64,000 nucleotides of DNA from CAZMZF01 sp964570765. Its GTDB lineage: Bacteria; Zixibacteria; MSB-5A5; RBG-16-43-9. The stretch lies in the NCBI GenBank assembly GCA_964570765.1, contig CAZMZF010000014.1:10871-74870 (forward strand), read 5' to 3'. Each line of letters begins with the position of its first letter. Within the stretch, counting starts at the first letter, position 1. Under the pieces are notes generated by a model that did not search any database, had not been told where the DNA came from, and worked only from the letters and a program-made list of their open reading frames with translations. This document shows positions 15,599-24,700 of this stretch, in pieces. A program made the translations under genes and the position numbers.

Positions 15599-18250
15599 AT
15601 GATTAGTTTAACTATAGATGATAAATTAATTGAGATAGAAGAGGGGAAGACTATCTTAGAGGCAGCCAAAAAAGTCGGAATAGAGATCCCTACTTTTTGC
15701 TGGCACGAGAAATTAAAAGTTCTTGGTGGTTGCAGGGTCTGTCTGGTTGAGGTGGAGAAATGGCTCAAGTTACAGATCGCCTGCAATACTCAGGTAACTC
15801 AAGGTATGGTGGTAAAAACCAACACCCCTGAGGTAATTAAAGCCAGAAAAGGGATAGTGGAGCTACTTTTAATCAATCATCCTTTAGATTGTCCTACCTG
15901 CGATAAGGGAGGAGAATGCGAACTGCAGGAGATCACTTTCAAATATGGCTCTGATAGAAGCAGGTTCATTGAGGAGAAGAGAAGACATATTGTAGATAAA
16001 AACTCAACTTTTGATGACCTTAAAATCGGTCCACAGATAATCAGGAATCAAAACCGCTGCATCTATTGTCTTAAATGCATCCGCTTCTTGAAAGAGATAG
16101 CTGGCGAATATGATCTGGGAGCATTTAGAAGAGGTCCAAAAAGCGAGATTAATGTTCTCCCGGGTATACCCATGACTAACATCTATTCCGGGAATACCGT
16201 TGAAATCTGCCCGGTTGGAGCATTAACTGCCAAATCTTTTAGATATAAAATCAGGGTCTGGAAAACTCAAAAGATAAGAAGCATCTGTCCTTTTTGCGGG
16301 GATGGATGTAATCTAACTCTATGGGTTGATCAGAACAAGCTTTATAGAATGACTTCCAGAAGGAACGATAAAATAGATGAGGGGTTCATCTGCGATAGAG
16401 GGAGATGGGGTTATGATCTGGTTAGCCATCCTGAGAGGATTAAATCGCCCCTTTTAAAAAAGAACGGGAAATTAGTGGAGACAACCTGGGAAGAGGCTTA
16501 TGGTTATATTATAACAAAGCTCCTGGAGATAAAAGAAAAATTAAGTCCTAAAGCTTTAGCCGGTATAGGATCGGAGAGGGCTACAAACGAAGGTAACTAT
16601 GTTTTCCAGAAATTCTTCAGAACGGTTTTAGGGACTAATAATTTAGACCACCGGGTAAGTTTCAAAAAGATTCTGGAAAGCCCCGGGCTTTTTGATTATT
16701 CTAAATCTTATACCATGACTAGTTCCATAGAGGAGATAGAAAAAGCAAAAACGATTTTAATCTTTGGCTCTGATATTAATTCAGAACATCCCATAATAAG
16801 TTTAAGGGTTAGAAAAGCAGTGTCTATAAACGAGTCAAACCTTTTAATAGCTAACCCAAAAAGGATAAAGTATAGTTCTTTAGCAGAGAAGGAGTTAATT
16901 TATAAATGCGGTTCTGAGGGGGTTTTAATCAATGGTCTAATGAATGTTATATTATCTGAAAACTTATATGCCAGAAAAGTAGAGGAGAAAGAAATTGAAA
17001 AAATGAAGAGAGGAGTAGAAAATTATTCTCTCTCAAAAGTGTCAGAGATGACTGGAATAGATGAGGAAACTATAAAAGCTTTTGCCAGAAAAATTGCCCG
17101 CTCGGAAAACATAATTATCCTTTCCGGCAGATGGATTAGCCAGAGTCCACAGGTAGAGGGACTGATAAAATCTTTGAATAACCTGTTGCTCTTAATCGGA
17201 AGATGGGGTGAAAAGCACTCTGGATTTAATCTCCTCCGGGAGAAGAATAACTCTCAGGGCGCTTTAGATATGGGGATATTGCCAGATAGACTGCCAGGAT
17301 TTATTCCAGTTGAAGATGAAGTTGGCAGGGAAAGATTAGAGAAAATCTGGAATGCACAGATACCTAAAGAAAGAGGTCTTAATTTTACCGAGATTCTATT
17401 AGCTATCAACGCTGATAAGATCAAAGGATTATATATAATGGGAGAAAACCCAGTAGAAAATTTTCCTGATAGAGAGTATATGGAATCAACCTTGAAAAAG
17501 TTAGATTTTTTAGCGGTTCAGGATATTTTTCTCTCGGAGACCGCAAAAATAGCGGATGTAGTCCTGCCGGGGGTTAGCTTTGCTGAGAAAGATGGAACCT
17601 TCACCAATGTCGAGAGAAGGGTACAGAAACTTGATCGAGCTTTAACTCCGCTTCATCAATCTAAACCTGACTGGCAGATAATCTGCGAGCTTTCATCGCT
17701 TATGGGGTTTAAACAGGATTATGCCTCGACCTTCCAGATAACCGAGGAGATAGCCCAGGCTTCACCCATTTATGGAGGGATAAAAGCTGACAGATTAGAT
17801 AACTGCGGATTGCAATGGCCCTGTTTAAATCTTAATGATTCAGGCACAGAGGCGCTTCTGCCAGATAATTTCTTAAACAAAGTAACAGAACTTGAACTGG
17901 TCGATTTTGTGGAAATTCCGGAGGATAGCGAATATCCGTTTATCTTAATAACTGGCAACCTGGCTCATCACTCCGGGAAATTAACTTTTTACTCGGAAAA
18001 CCTTTGCTCAATTTCAGCTGAAGGTTTTTGTCAGATAAGTCCGGTTGATGCAGAAAATCAAAATTTGAAAACAAATGAGGAGGTTTGGGTAGAATCCTCT
18101 AAAGGTAAATTAAAGGTAAAATTAAAAATAGATGATTCTGTAAATCCAGGCACAGTTTTTATCCCTTTGAATTTTAAAGAGATTAAGATTAATTTGCTTT
18201 TAGATAAAGATAAATTAATCGATAAGGTGAGGATAACTAAGGCTGAATAA
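15599..18250 (+). CDS. nuoG: NADH-quinone oxidoreductase subunit G
   Basis: The 75 kDa subunit, 883 residues from ATG 15599. The longer frame from 15560 would begin inside a palindromic repeat, so its 13 extra residues are rejected. The domains in order are a [2Fe-2S] ferredoxin domain (FCWHEKLKVLGGCRVCLVEV and a later Cys; cluster N1b), the HPLDCPTCDKGGEC motif (N5), a [4Fe-4S] domain with CIYCLKCIRF, the CPFCGDGC motif (N7-like site), and then a molybdopterin-oxidoreductase-like domain (VLPGVSFAEKDGTFTN), with no sign that a molybdenum cofactor is used in complex I. The last 100 residues form the MopB C-terminal barrel. It ends 3 bases before nuoH. Confidence 0.96.
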   Translation: MISLTIDDKLIEIEEGKTILEAAKKVGIEIPTFCWHEKLKVLGGCRVCLVEVEKWLKLQIACNTQVTQGMVVKTNTPEVIKARKGIVELLLINHPLDCPTCDKGGECELQEITFKYGSDRSRFIEEKRRHIVDKNSTFDDLKIGPQIIRNQNRCIYCLKCIRFLKEIAGEYDLGAFRRGPKSEINVLPGIPMTNIYSGNTVEICPVGALTAKSFRYKIRVWKTQKIRSICPFCGDGCNLTLWVDQNKLYRMTSRRNDKIDEGFICDRGRWGYDLVSHPERIKSPLLKKNGKLVETTWEEAYGYIITKLLEIKEKLSPKALAGIGSERATNEGNYVFQKFFRTVLGTNNLDHRVSFKKILESPGLFDYSKSYTMTSSIEEIEKAKTILIFGSDINSEHPIISLRVRKAVSINESNLLIANPKRIKYSSLAEKELIYKCGSEGVLINGLMNVILSENLYARKVEEKEIEKMKRGVENYSLSKVSEMTGIDEETIKAFARKIARSENIIILSGRWISQSPQVEGLIKSLNNLLLLIGRWGEKHSGFNLLREKNNSQGALDMGILPDRLPGFIPVEDEVGRERLEKIWNAQIPKERGLNFTEILLAINADKIKGLYIMGENPVENFPDREYMESTLKKLDFLAVQDIFLSETAKIADVVLPGVSFAEKDGTFTNVERRVQKLDRALTPLHQSKPDWQIICELSSLMGFKQDYASTFQITEEIAQASPIYGGIKADRLDNCGLQWPCLNLNDSGTEALLPDNFLNKVTELELVDFVEIPEDSEYPFILITGNLAHHSGKLTFYSENLCSISAEGFCQISPVDAENQNLKTNEEVWVESSKGKLKVKLKIDDSVNPGTVFIPLNFKEIKINLLLDKDKLIDKVRITKAE

Positions 18251-18253
18251 ATT

Positions 18254-19234
18254 ATGTTAGAATTTGTTATTATAACTTTAATCAAGATAGTTGTTTTCTT
18301 AGTGATCTGGCTTTTAGGGATGGCTTATCTTACCTGGCTGGAAAGGAAGCTTTTAGGTGATTTTCAAGTGAGGTTCGGGCCTCTGTATGTTGGCCCCTAT
18401 GGACTTTTGCAACCAATTGCGGATGGGTTAAAACTTTTCTTTAAAGAAGACATTACCCCTTCTTCTGCTTCTAAACTGGTCTATACTTTAGCTCCGCTTT
18501 TGACCTTTGTGCCAGCTTTTATCATCTTCGGGGTAATTCCTATAGGAGATAAAATAACTCTGTTCGGGAAAGAGATAGAGCTTGTGGTCTCTAACTTGAA
18601 CGTAGGTGTGCTTTATGTCTTAGCAGTCTTCTCTATTTCAATCTATGGGATAGTTTTGGCTGGCTGGTCCTCCAACAGCAAATACCCGCTCATTGGTGGG
18701 ATCAGGTCAACTGCCCAGATGATAAGTTATGAGGTCTCTTTGGGTTTATCTTTGATAGGGCTTTTAATGATATCAGGCAGTTTGAACCTGGTAGAGATAG
18801 TAAAATCACAGGACAGTTTTTTTCACTGGTATATTTTCCGACAGCCCTTAGGTTTTATCATCTTCTTGATCTGCGGAATAGCAGATAATAACCGCTCACC
18901 ATTTGACCTGCCAGAGGCTGAAAATGAACTGGTTGCTGGCTATTATACTGAATATTCCAGTATGAAATTCGCCCTGTTCTTCTTAGGTGAATATGGCAAT
19001 ATGATAAATATCGCAGCCCTTACCACAACCTTATTCTTAGGTGGATGGCACGGTCCAATACTACCTTCTTTTATCTGGTTTTTTATAAAGGTTTTCATAC
19101 TCCTTTTCCTCTATATCTGGATCAGGGCAACAGTTCCCCGTTTCAGATATGATCAGCTTATGAACTTTGGCTGGAAGGTCTTATTACCTTTAGCTCTTTT
19201 TAATATTTTCATAACTGGAATAATAATGGCTTAA
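18254..19234 (+). CDS. nuoH: NADH-quinone oxidoreductase subunit H
   Basis: A 326-residue membrane subunit with about eight transmembrane helices that closes the quinone chamber against NuoB and NuoD. Conserved blocks are the LTWLERKLLGDFQVRFGP loop, YGLLQPIADGLKL, GWSSNSKYPLIGGIRS, and NRSPFDLPEAENELVAGY, the acidic quinone-site loop. The length is normal. It lies 3 bases after nuoG and 4 bases before nuoI. Confidence 0.98.
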   Translation: MLEFVIITLIKIVVFLVIWLLGMAYLTWLERKLLGDFQVRFGPLYVGPYGLLQPIADGLKLFFKEDITPSSASKLVYTLAPLLTFVPAFIIFGVIPIGDKITLFGKEIELVVSNLNVGVLYVLAVFSISIYGIVLAGWSSNSKYPLIGGIRSTAQMISYEVSLGLSLIGLLMISGSLNLVEIVKSQDSFFHWYIFRQPLGFIIFLICGIADNNRSPFDLPEAENELVAGYYTEYSSMKFALFFLGEYGNMINIAALTTTLFLGGWHGPILPSFIWFFIKVFILLFLYIWIRATVPRFRYDQLMNFGWKVLLPLALFNIFITGIIMA

Positions 19235-19238
19235 TACT

Positions 19239-19706
19239 ATGTTTAATTTTGTGAAATATATAATTGCATTAATGAAAGGTCTTGCGGTCACCTTCAAGCA
19301 CATCTTTAAGCCTCCTACTACCGATAGGTACCCGAAGAAAAAAAGGGAGATGCTTCCCCGGTACCGCGGGTTGCATTATTTAGCCCGGTATGAAGATGGA
19401 AAGGAAAGATGCGTCTGCTGTGGATTATGTGCGGCTGCCTGCCCGGTTGAATGTATCTATATGGAAGGCGAAGAGAACGAAAAAGGGGAAAGGAGAGCCA
19501 AGGTGTACGAGATAAATGAGCTGAGGTGTATTTTCTGCGGTTATTGTGAGGAAGCCTGCCCGGAAAGTGCGATCTTTCTGGGAAGAGAGTATGAGTTCAC
19601 CTGTGATAACCGAATCAGTTACATATATGATAAAGAAAAGCTATTATCTTTATTCCCAAAAGATAAGAAAAATCGTAAGAAGATCATTGGAGGAGAGATA
19701 GATTAG
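19239..19706 (+). CDS. nuoI: NADH-quinone oxidoreductase subunit I
   Basis: A 155-residue 23 kDa ferredoxin-like subunit with two [4Fe-4S] clusters (N6a, N6b) that pass electrons to NuoB. The two motifs are CVCCGLCAAACPVEC (about 65-79) and CIFCGYCEEACPE (about 104-116). The N-terminal amphipathic part with HIFKPPTTDRYP docks on the membrane arm. It ends 3 bases before nuoJ. Confidence 0.98.
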   Translation: MFNFVKYIIALMKGLAVTFKHIFKPPTTDRYPKKKREMLPRYRGLHYLARYEDGKERCVCCGLCAAACPVECIYMEGEENEKGERRAKVYEINELRCIFCGYCEEACPESAIFLGREYEFTCDNRISYIYDKEKLLSLFPKDKKNRKKIIGGEID

Positions 19707-19709
19707 AAA

Positions 19710-20213
19710 ATGGAATTTGTTTTCTTTATAATCTTTGGAGTGTTAGCTGTCGTTTCAGCCTTAAGCGTTATACTGCAGAGAAATCCAGTCTATTCTGCCC
19801 TGTCTTTGATCATTACCCTGGGTAGTATAGCCGGTCTTTTTATACTTCAGAATGCTTTCTTTTTAGCTTTTATTCAGGTGATTGTCTATGCTGGTGCCAT
19901 AATGGTCCTTTTCCTTTTTGTGATCATGCTTTTGAATTTAAGAAAAGATGAATTCGGACCGGAAAAAAGGAAGTTGCAGAGATTCTTCGCTCTGGTTTTC
20001 TCAGCCCTTATCCTGATTGAACTTTTTATCGTGGTGCGTTACATAATTTTGGGAAGAGCAGAAAAGGGTTTATCGCTTCAAGCAGACTTTGGCACGCCAC
20101 AGCTTGTCGGCAGAGTACTTTTCTCTGATTATCTTTTCCCTTTTGAGATAACCTCAATTCTTCTTTTGATCGCTATGGTGGGTGCGATCTTTTTAGCCCG
20201 GAGGGAGGAGTAG
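19710..20213 (+). CDS. nuoJ: NADH-quinone oxidoreductase subunit J
   Basis: A 167-residue hydrophobic subunit with five predicted membrane helices. It has the ND6 signature: NPVYSALSLI near residue 24 and the FIQVIVYAGAIMVLFLFVIML helix with the pi-bulge Gly at about 51-71. The C-terminal helix EITSILLLIAMVGAIFL matches. It couples redox to the proton channels. It is separated from nuoK by a single base. Confidence 0.96.
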   Translation: MEFVFFIIFGVLAVVSALSVILQRNPVYSALSLIITLGSIAGLFILQNAFFLAFIQVIVYAGAIMVLFLFVIMLLNLRKDEFGPEKRKLQRFFALVFSALILIELFIVVRYIILGRAEKGLSLQADFGTPQLVGRVLFSDYLFPFEITSILLLIAMVGAIFLARREE

Positions 20214-20214
20214 G

Positions 20215-20517
20215 ATGGTTCAGGTATCTTACTATATTCTGTTAAGCGGAATCCTTTTCTCCATTGGAGTTTTAGGTTTTCTGATTAGACGAAACGTGCT
20301 GGTGGTTTTTATGTCGGTAGAGCTTATGTTAAATGCGGCTAACTTAGCCCTGGTATCTTTTGCTAAAGAGATGGGCTTAATGTCCGGGCAGGTTATGGTC
20401 TTCTTAGTTATGACCGTAGCAGCAGCGGAAGCTGGGGTTGGTTTAGCCATAATAATTCTTTTTTACAGAAATCGAAAAAGTGCAAACGTGGACGATGGGA
20501 ATCTTTTGAAATGGTGA
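20215..20517 (+). CDS. nuoK: NADH-quinone oxidoreductase subunit K
   Basis: A 100-residue three-helix membrane subunit (ND4L homologue). The two conserved glutamates for proton transfer are present, in MSVELMLNAANLAL (about 33-46) and AAAEAGVGLAIII (about 69-81). It starts one base after the nuoJ stop, so translation is probably coupled. A hairpin-rich repeat follows before nuoL. Confidence 0.97.
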   Translation: MVQVSYYILLSGILFSIGVLGFLIRRNVLVVFMSVELMLNAANLALVSFAKEMGLMSGQVMVFLVMTVAAAEAGVGLAIIILFYRNRKSANVDDGNLLKW

Positions 20518-20537
20518 AAAAATATAACCACGGAGCC

Positions 20538-20575
20538 GAGCCTTCAAGGCTCAGCGGAGGTTTGAAACCTCCGCT
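20538..20575. repeat. Tandem hairpin repeat between nuoK and nuoL
   Basis: GAGCCTTCAAGGCTC (20538-20552) directly followed by AGCGGAGGTT/AACCTCCGCT (20553-20575). The second arm belongs to the GGAGGTCT-type family found about ten times in the window. Confidence 0.8.
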
Positions 20576-20608
20576 ACGCGAGAATAAATTGGTAAAGCAG
20601 GATTGTAT

Positions 20609-22516
20609 ATGATCGAATATATCTGGTTAATACCTTTACTTCCTCTGTCAGGATTTTTAATCAACGGGATTCTGGGTAAAAAATTGGGGAAGACTCTTGT
20701 TTCCTGGATTGGATGTGGCTCGGTCGGGCTCTCTTTTCTTATCTCAATAAAAGTTTTATTTGAGCTTCTATCCTTTCCAGCCGAGGGGAGAGTTTTTGAA
20801 AAAATAGTCTTTCCCTGGATTTACTCCGGACTTTTCAAGGTTAATGTCTCTTTTTTGATTGACCCCTTGTCCGGTATTATGCTTTTAGTGGTAACCGGAG
20901 TGGGATTTTTAATCCATATCTATTCGGTTGGTTATATGGCAGAGGATAAAGGTTTTTCCAGATTTTTCTCCTTCCTTAACCTTTTCGTTTTCTCGATGTT
21001 GATGCTGGTTTTAGCCAACAATTTCCTTTTGCTTTACTTGGGCTGGGAAGCAGTAGGATTATGTTCTTATCTTTTGATCGGTTTCTGGTATGAGAAAAAA
21101 TCTGCTTCGGATGCGGCCAAGAAAGCTTTCATAGTAAATCGAATTGGAGATTTCGGTTTCGCATTAGGAGTTATGCTTATCTTCTGGACTTTTGGGAGTC
21201 TTAATTATACAGATGTTTTTCAGACCGCTCCTTCGACTCTTATCGCAGGTGGTGGTTTGGTAACTGCGATCACCTTGCTTCTATTTATGGGAGCAGTGGG
21301 GAAGTCTGCCCAGATACCTTTATATGTCTGGCTTCCGGATGCGATGGAAGGACCTACCCCGGTCTCAGCTTTAATTCATGCGGCTACCATGGTAACTGCC
21401 GGGGTTTATATGGTAGCCAGATGTCATATTCTGTATGAGTTAGCTCCATTCACTATGGGTCTGGTTGCCATTATCGGGGCTATTACAGCAATCTATACCG
21501 CTTCTATCGGGATGGTGCAGAACGATATAAAGAGAGTTTTAGCTTATTCAACCATAAGCCAGCTTGGCTATATGTTCCTTGGATGTGGTGTGGGCGCTTT
21601 TGCGGCCGGGATTTTTCATCTAATGACCCATGCCTTTTTCAAGGCTCTGCTCTTCTTGGGTGCTGGGAGCGTGATGCATGCTCTATCCGGTGAACTGAAT
21701 ATGCAGAAGATGGGTGCTCTCAGGAAAAAACTTCCAGCTACTTTCTGGACCGTCTTCATGGCCGTTTTAGCCATCTCTGGAATACCTCTATTCTCTGGTT
21801 TCTTTAGCAAGGATGAAATCCTCTGGAAAGCTTTTTCTCAGGGTAATATTATCCTCTGGCTTATTGGAGTGGTAACGGCTGGGTTGACTGCTTTTTATAT
21901 GTTCCGGTTACTGTTCTTGACTTTCTTTGGAAAGTCCAGAGTGGAGGAATCGGTTGAACATCACATACACGAATCTCCAAAAGTGATGACCATACCTTTG
22001 ATGATTTTAGCAGTTCTATCTGTTATCGGTGGATATGTAGGGATTCCCAAATCCCTGGGAGGAGGGAATGGGTTCGAACACTTTTTAAGTCCAGTCTTTG
22101 GTGAAAAAGGGGAGATAGCGATACATTCCCCCTTAACTGAATATCTAGTGATGGCAGTCTCAGTTGCAGTGGCTTTGCTGGGCATATTTTTCGCCTATAG
22201 ATTTTACATTAAAACCCCTGAGCTTCCCAAAAGGTTAGCTGAAAGATTTAGTTTCCCATATAAAGTTCTTTTGAATAAATATTATGTAGATGAGCTTTAT
22301 TTCAAGATAATAGTTAATCCTTTATTGAAATTCGCCACTTTCTTATGGCAATTCTTTGATATAAAAATTATCGATGAGATGGCGAATGGACTTGCAGGTT
22401 TAGTTTACTGGTTTGCCGGAGTGGGCAGAAAGATTCAAACCGGATATGTGCGTAACTATGCCTTGGGAATGGTTCTGGGCGCACTTTTAATCTTAGCTTA
22501 TTTTATTTTGAGATGA
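20609..22516 (+). CDS. nuoL: NADH-quinone oxidoreductase subunit L
   Basis: A 635-residue antiporter-like proton-pumping subunit (ND5) at the distal end of the membrane arm. The ATG at 20609 is preferred to a TTG two codons upstream. Segments seen are the LLYLGWEAVGLCSYLLIGFW helix with the key Glu (about 145), KAFIVNRIGDFGF, the DAMEGPTPVSALIHAATMV block with broken-helix Lys/His, and a C-terminal lateral helix with a last membrane anchor (GMVLGALLILAYFI). The length is typical. Repeats flank it on both sides, unlike the tight nuoG-K spacing. Confidence 0.97.
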   Translation: MIEYIWLIPLLPLSGFLINGILGKKLGKTLVSWIGCGSVGLSFLISIKVLFELLSFPAEGRVFEKIVFPWIYSGLFKVNVSFLIDPLSGIMLLVVTGVGFLIHIYSVGYMAEDKGFSRFFSFLNLFVFSMLMLVLANNFLLLYLGWEAVGLCSYLLIGFWYEKKSASDAAKKAFIVNRIGDFGFALGVMLIFWTFGSLNYTDVFQTAPSTLIAGGGLVTAITLLLFMGAVGKSAQIPLYVWLPDAMEGPTPVSALIHAATMVTAGVYMVARCHILYELAPFTMGLVAIIGAITAIYTASIGMVQNDIKRVLAYSTISQLGYMFLGCGVGAFAAGIFHLMTHAFFKALLFLGAGSVMHALSGELNMQKMGALRKKLPATFWTVFMAVLAISGIPLFSGFFSKDEILWKAFSQGNIILWLIGVVTAGLTAFYMFRLLFLTFFGKSRVEESVEHHIHESPKVMTIPLMILAVLSVIGGYVGIPKSLGGGNGFEHFLSPVFGEKGEIAIHSPLTEYLVMAVSVAVALLGIFFAYRFYIKTPELPKRLAERFSFPYKVLLNKYYVDELYFKIIVNPLLKFATFLWQFFDIKIIDEMANGLAGLVYWFAGVGRKIQTGYVRNYALGMVLGALLILAYFILR

Positions 22517-22533
22517 TTATGTAAGTTTTTATT

Positions 22534-22674
22534 TTGTAGTGCGAGGTCGTCAAGGTCTTGAGACTTTTAGCCTCGCTTAAGCGACCCTGTCCTACGGTGT
22601 CTACGACAGACGTAGTCTCCGTTAATAGTAAAAGAGTCGCACTACAAAAATTAGATGGAGGTCTGAAGACCTCC
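22534..22674. repeat. Large cruciform-type repeat between nuoL and nuoM
   Basis: The outer stem TTGTAGTGCGA (22534) pairs with TCGCACTACAA (ending 22647). Inside are GTCGTCAAGG/CTTGAGAC-type and CTACGGTGTCTACGACAGACGTAG arms. A separate hairpin GGAGGTC-TGAA-GACCTCC follows at 22657-22674, with CGCTACA after it. Confidence 0.85.
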
Positions 22675-22691
22675 GCTACATTACAATCAAG

Positions 22692-24272
22692 ATGAATATG
22701 TCAGGATATATCTTAACACTTTTGGTTTTTATCCCGTTAGCGGGTGGACTTTTGCTTCTTTTAGTTGGTAGAGAAAAGGTTGGAGCGATAAAATCGTTTG
22801 CCTTTATGGTTTCTCTTATTAATTTCTTTATATCACTTTATCTCTATTTTAATTTTCAAACAGGTAATCCCGGTTTCCAGTTTGAGATCGACCGTATCTG
22901 GATTCAGAGTTTAGGGATCAACTTCCATTTAGGTATAGACGGGATAAGTTTATTTCTGGTTCTTCTTACTACTTTCCTTTCACCATTAGCTATACTTTCC
23001 TCCTGGAGTGCGATTCAGGAGAAGATAAAGGGGTATATGATTATCATGCTTTTCCTGGAAGCAGGTATGATCGGTGTTTTTGTGAGCCTGGATCTGTTTT
23101 TATTCTATGTTTTCTGGGAAGCAATGCTGGTGCCGATGTATTTCCTGATCGGAATCTGGGGAGGTCCACGCAAAATCTATGCAACTATCAAGTTCGTCCT
23201 CTTCACGATGTTAGGCAGTATCTTTATGTTAGTGGCTATTCTGGTTTTATATTTTATGAACTATAATTATACGGGCGAGTATAGTTTTGATCTTTTGAAA
23301 ATTTTACAACTGCCCATTCCCTTAGGTGCTCAAACCTGGTTATTCTTAGCTTTCGCCTTAGCTTTTGCAATTAAAGTGCCGATCTTTCCTTTCCATACCT
23401 GGCTTCCAGATGCACACGTTGAAGCTCCTACTGCCGGAAGTGTTCTTTTAGCCGGCGTGTTACTGAAGATGGGGACTTACGGTTTCTTGAGATTCTGCTT
23501 GCCTTTGTTTCCGAATGCTTTTATGAATTTCGTTCCTCTTTTCTCCATTCTGGCAATTATCGGGATAATTTATGGGGCTCTGGTTTCCACTATGCAGAAG
23601 GATATAAAAAGTTTAGTGGCTTTTTCCAGCGTGAGCCATCTTGGGTTTGTGATGTTAGGTCTTTTTGCTTTGAATATGCAGGGAATTGAGGGGGGTATAC
23701 TGCAGATGATTAATCATGGTATCTCAACCGGGGCATTGTTCTTAATCGTGGGGATGATCTACGAGAGGAGGCATACTCGCTTGATTGAGGATTATGGTGG
23801 GATTGCCAAAGTGGTTCCAGTTTTTGCAGTTTTCTTTATGATTGTAACTTTATCCTCTATCGGGTTACCCGGAACCAACGGGTTTGTAGGTGAATTTTTA
23901 ATCCTCTTAGGTGCATTTAGTTCAAAAACAGTTTATGCGGTCTTAGGAGCAGTGGGGATTATCTTAGCCGCGGTCTATATGCTCTGGATGATACAAAGGG
24001 TTTTGTTCCAGGAGATAAAAAATAAGGAGAACGAAAAACTTACAGATTTGAATTTAAGGGAGAAGTTAATCTTAATTCCGATAGTCCTTTTAATCTTCTG
24101 GATCGGTTTTTATCCCAAGCCGTTTTTGTCTAAAATAGAACCTTCGGTTAAGAATATGCTGGAATATGTCAATGATAAAACCAATTTATCAACTTCAGTG
24201 GAAAAAGAATGTATTAAAAGATGTGAAATGATGGAGGAATCAGGCTCGATTCAGGTGGTAGGTGATAGGTAA
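22692..24272 (+). CDS. nuoM: NADH-quinone oxidoreductase subunit M
   Basis: A 526-residue antiporter-like proton-pumping subunit (ND4). The hallmark helix FYVFWEAMLVPMYFLIGIWGG holds the essential Glu (about residue 145). KVPIFPFHTWLPDAHVEAPT with GSVLLAGVLLKMGTYG, and HLGFVMLG, are also family blocks. About 14 transmembrane segments are seen and the length is usual. The C-terminal 35 residues are hydrophilic and poorly conserved. The spacer after it begins with low-complexity GGTAGGTGATAGGTAATAGG DNA. Confidence 0.97.
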   Translation: MNMSGYILTLLVFIPLAGGLLLLLVGREKVGAIKSFAFMVSLINFFISLYLYFNFQTGNPGFQFEIDRIWIQSLGINFHLGIDGISLFLVLLTTFLSPLAILSSWSAIQEKIKGYMIIMLFLEAGMIGVFVSLDLFLFYVFWEAMLVPMYFLIGIWGGPRKIYATIKFVLFTMLGSIFMLVAILVLYFMNYNYTGEYSFDLLKILQLPIPLGAQTWLFLAFALAFAIKVPIFPFHTWLPDAHVEAPTAGSVLLAGVLLKMGTYGFLRFCLPLFPNAFMNFVPLFSILAIIGIIYGALVSTMQKDIKSLVAFSSVSHLGFVMLGLFALNMQGIEGGILQMINHGISTGALFLIVGMIYERRHTRLIEDYGGIAKVVPVFAVFFMIVTLSSIGLPGTNGFVGEFLILLGAFSSKTVYAVLGAVGIILAAVYMLWMIQRVLFQEIKNKENEKLTDLNLREKLILIPIVLLIFWIGFYPKPFLSKIEPSVKNMLEYVNDKTNLSTSVEKECIKRCEMMEESGSIQVVGDR

Positions 24273-24306
24273 TAGGTGGTAGGTTATAGGAAGAAAGGAG
24301 GAAATT

Positions 24307-24513
24307 TTGGCGGTTACAATATATATAAGAGAAGGATGTCCCTTCTGCAAGGCATTGAAAGAGGATTTGGATAAAAAGGGGGTCAAATATAAAGAGATAG
24401 ACGTTATAAAGAATCCGGAATATCAGGAAGAGCTAATGAATTTAGCCAAAAGAAAAGCTGTGCCGGTGATGGTGAAGGATGGGAAAGTAACAGTTGGATT
24501 CGGAGGTGCCTGA
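24307..24513 (+). CDS. Small glutaredoxin-like protein between nuoM and nuoN
   Basis: A 68-residue thioredoxin-fold protein with the redox motif CPFC at residues 10-13 (IREGCPFCKAL), the cis-Pro segment AVPVMV, and the GFGG end typical of small glutaredoxin/NrdH-like proteins, including the Uxx-star group. The start is TTG at 24307; it is supported by a strong AGGAGG six bases upstream and the lack of any in-frame ATG before the motif. It presumably acts as a thiol-disulfide reductase in the cytosol. Its place inside the nuo operon is unusual, and a role in complex I assembly or redox repair is only a guess. Confidence 0.88.
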   Translation: MAVTIYIREGCPFCKALKEDLDKKGVKYKEIDVIKNPEYQEELMNLAKRKAVPVMVKDGKVTVGFGGA

Positions 24514-24549
24514 GGATTTTAAATTCTGACCGTGGGTCAGAGTGGGAAA

Positions 24550-24672
24550 GTAGCGTCGGGCTTTATGCCCGACGTTCCCTCTCCTTTGTAAGGAGAGGGA
24601 CAGGAAGAGGTTGAATGTAGTGGAAGGCTTCAGCCTTCCACATATCAATGGAGGTCTGAAGACCTCCGCTAC
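24550..24672. repeat. Multi-arm palindrome between the glutaredoxin gene and nuoN
   Basis: The outer ends GTAGCG and CGCTAC pair. Four hairpins lie between them: CGTCGGGC/GCCCGACG (24554-24574), CCCTCTCC/GGAGAGGG (24577-24599), TGGAAGGC/GCCTTCCA (24621-24640) and GGAGGTC/GACCTCC (24650-24667). It is a five-way-junction-like element. Confidence 0.88.
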
Positions 24673-24700
24673 ATTAAAACTAACTTAAAAGAAAAACAAT

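Noticed and set aside
22060..22090. GGTTCGAAC-like string that could be a tRNA T-arm.
   Set aside because: It lies inside the nuoL reading frame and no acceptor, D or anticodon arm pairs around it.
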